64,000 nt of DNA, taken from contig NC_022041.1 in NCBI RefSeq assembly GCF_000444995.1, positions 594,001 to 658,000 of the forward strand, in the 5' to 3' direction. The stretch comes from Paracoccus aminophilus JCM 7686. GTDB lineage: Bacteria; Pseudomonadota; Alphaproteobacteria; Rhodobacterales; Rhodobacteraceae. Both the position numbers and the translations under genes were made by a program. Positions 63,623-64,000 of this stretch are shown here, one piece after another. The notes below the pieces were generated by a model. The model was given only the letters and a program-made list of their open reading frames with translations, ran no database searches and was not told where the DNA came from. Each line of letters starts with the position of its first letter. The stretch's first letter is position 1.

Positions 63623-64000
63623 TTATTCGGAATCCGACGCACGCGGCGGCGCCAGTTTCGGGGTCAGACCGTTCTGGAGCGGATCCTCCTGACGCTGAAC
63701 CGAGCCCTCGAAGTGGGCACCAGACTCTATAGCGATGGTCTTGTGAACGATGTCACCCTCGACGCGGGCGGTGGCGGTCAGGCGAACTTTCAGGCCACGC
63801 ACGCGGCCAACCACACGACCGTTCACGACGATTTCGTCAGCGACGATTTCACCTTTGATGGTCGCGGTCTCGCCGACGATCAGCTGATGAGCGCGGATAT
63901 CGCCCTCGACCGTTCCTTCGATCTGCACATCACCTGCGGTCTTGATATTGCCGGTCACAGTGAGGTCAGCAGAGAGAACCGAGGGCGTCCCGCGATGGCG
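63623..64000 (-). CDS. bactofilin-type polymer-forming cytoskeletal protein, 5' partial
   Basis: The frame is open to the window edge, so the N-terminus is missing. The visible 125 residues show the bactofilin beta-helix: repeats such as TGNIKTAGDVQIEGTVEGDI, then GETATIKGEIVADEIVVNG. Bactofilins polymerise into membrane-linked filaments that position envelope enzymes. A GTG at 63958 could look like a start but the frame continues upstream in bactofilin-like sequence. Confidence 0.9.
   Translation of the reverse strand, partial: RHRGTPSVLSADLTVTGNIKTAGDVQIEGTVEGDIRAHQLIVGETATIKGEIVADEIVVNGRVVGRVRGLKVRLTATARVEGDIVHKTIAIESGAHFEGSVQRQEDPLQNGLTPKLAPPRASDSE

Overview
The window is high-GC chromosomal DNA from an alphaproteobacterium of the order Rhodobacterales, most likely Paracoccus or a close relative. 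The evidence is a soluble Mo-dependent, NAD-linked formate dehydrogenase operon, an ethylmalonyl-CoA-pathway methylsuccinyl-CoA dehydrogenase, a circularly permuted (two-piece) tmRNA gene with tag peptide ANDNRAPVALAA, a ChpT phosphotransferase, OlsBA ornithine-lipid genes and a DUF3553 gene. The species is not proven. No rRNA, tRNA, insertion sequence, prophage or CRISPR array was seen. Almost everything is a core gene.

Layout. 1-5.1 kb: 3' part of a formate dehydrogenase operon (fdsB partial, fdsA, fdhD, fdsD). 5.2-12.1 kb: RNase R; ATP-type PEP carboxykinase facing a regulatory PTS block (short HPr kinase, RapZ, mannose-type EIIA, HPr) and a TetR regulator. 12.2-16.5 kb, minus strand: a membrane protein with xAEPR repeats, gshA, a small membrane protein, a GNAT acetyltransferase and dapE. 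16.7-18.4 kb: mcd, preceded by an inverted repeat and a 13-bp tandem repeat that carries start-site-like signals. 18.5-26.5 kb: a META-type lipoprotein, then recO, a VOC protein, recF, dnaN, dnaA, a 530-bp gap with paired hairpins (a possible origin or dnaA leader), rpsT, an enoyl-CoA hydratase and mutM.

26.6-31.5 kb: ubiE-ubiB, a YmdB-type phosphoesterase and olsBA. 31.6-34.2 kb: DUF3553 gene, chpT, proA and the permuted ssrA. 34.3-40.3 kb: an alpha/beta hydrolase, an orphan polyamine-type binding protein, an SDR, PPK2, and a P-loop protein overlapping a MetA whose specificity residue predicts homoserine acetylation. 40.4-40.9 kb: a close T4 endonuclease V (DenV) homologue and a parS-like palindrome.

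41.1-55.9 kb, plus strand: a division and envelope cluster ftsW-murG-murC-three small membrane genes-murB-ddl-ftsQ-ftsA-ftsZ-lpxC-bamD-recN. The ftsA-ftsZ gap holds several GANTC (CcrM) sites. 56-61.5 kb: a distal valine-degradation set (3-hydroxyisobutyryl-CoA hydrolase, 3-hydroxyisobutyrate dehydrogenase, methylmalonate-semialdehyde dehydrogenase) with a divergent LysR regulator. 61.6-64 kb: CBS-domain protein, coaD, DUF2189 membrane protein and a partial bactofilin.

I did not find a convincing wholly new multi-gene system. The items most worth a second look are the repeated initiation-like units in front of mcd, the apparent absence of chvI/chvG beside hprK, the DenV homologue next to a parS-like site, the P-loop protein fused operonically to metA, the dnaA upstream region, and the conserved-looking trio of tiny membrane genes inside the mur cluster.
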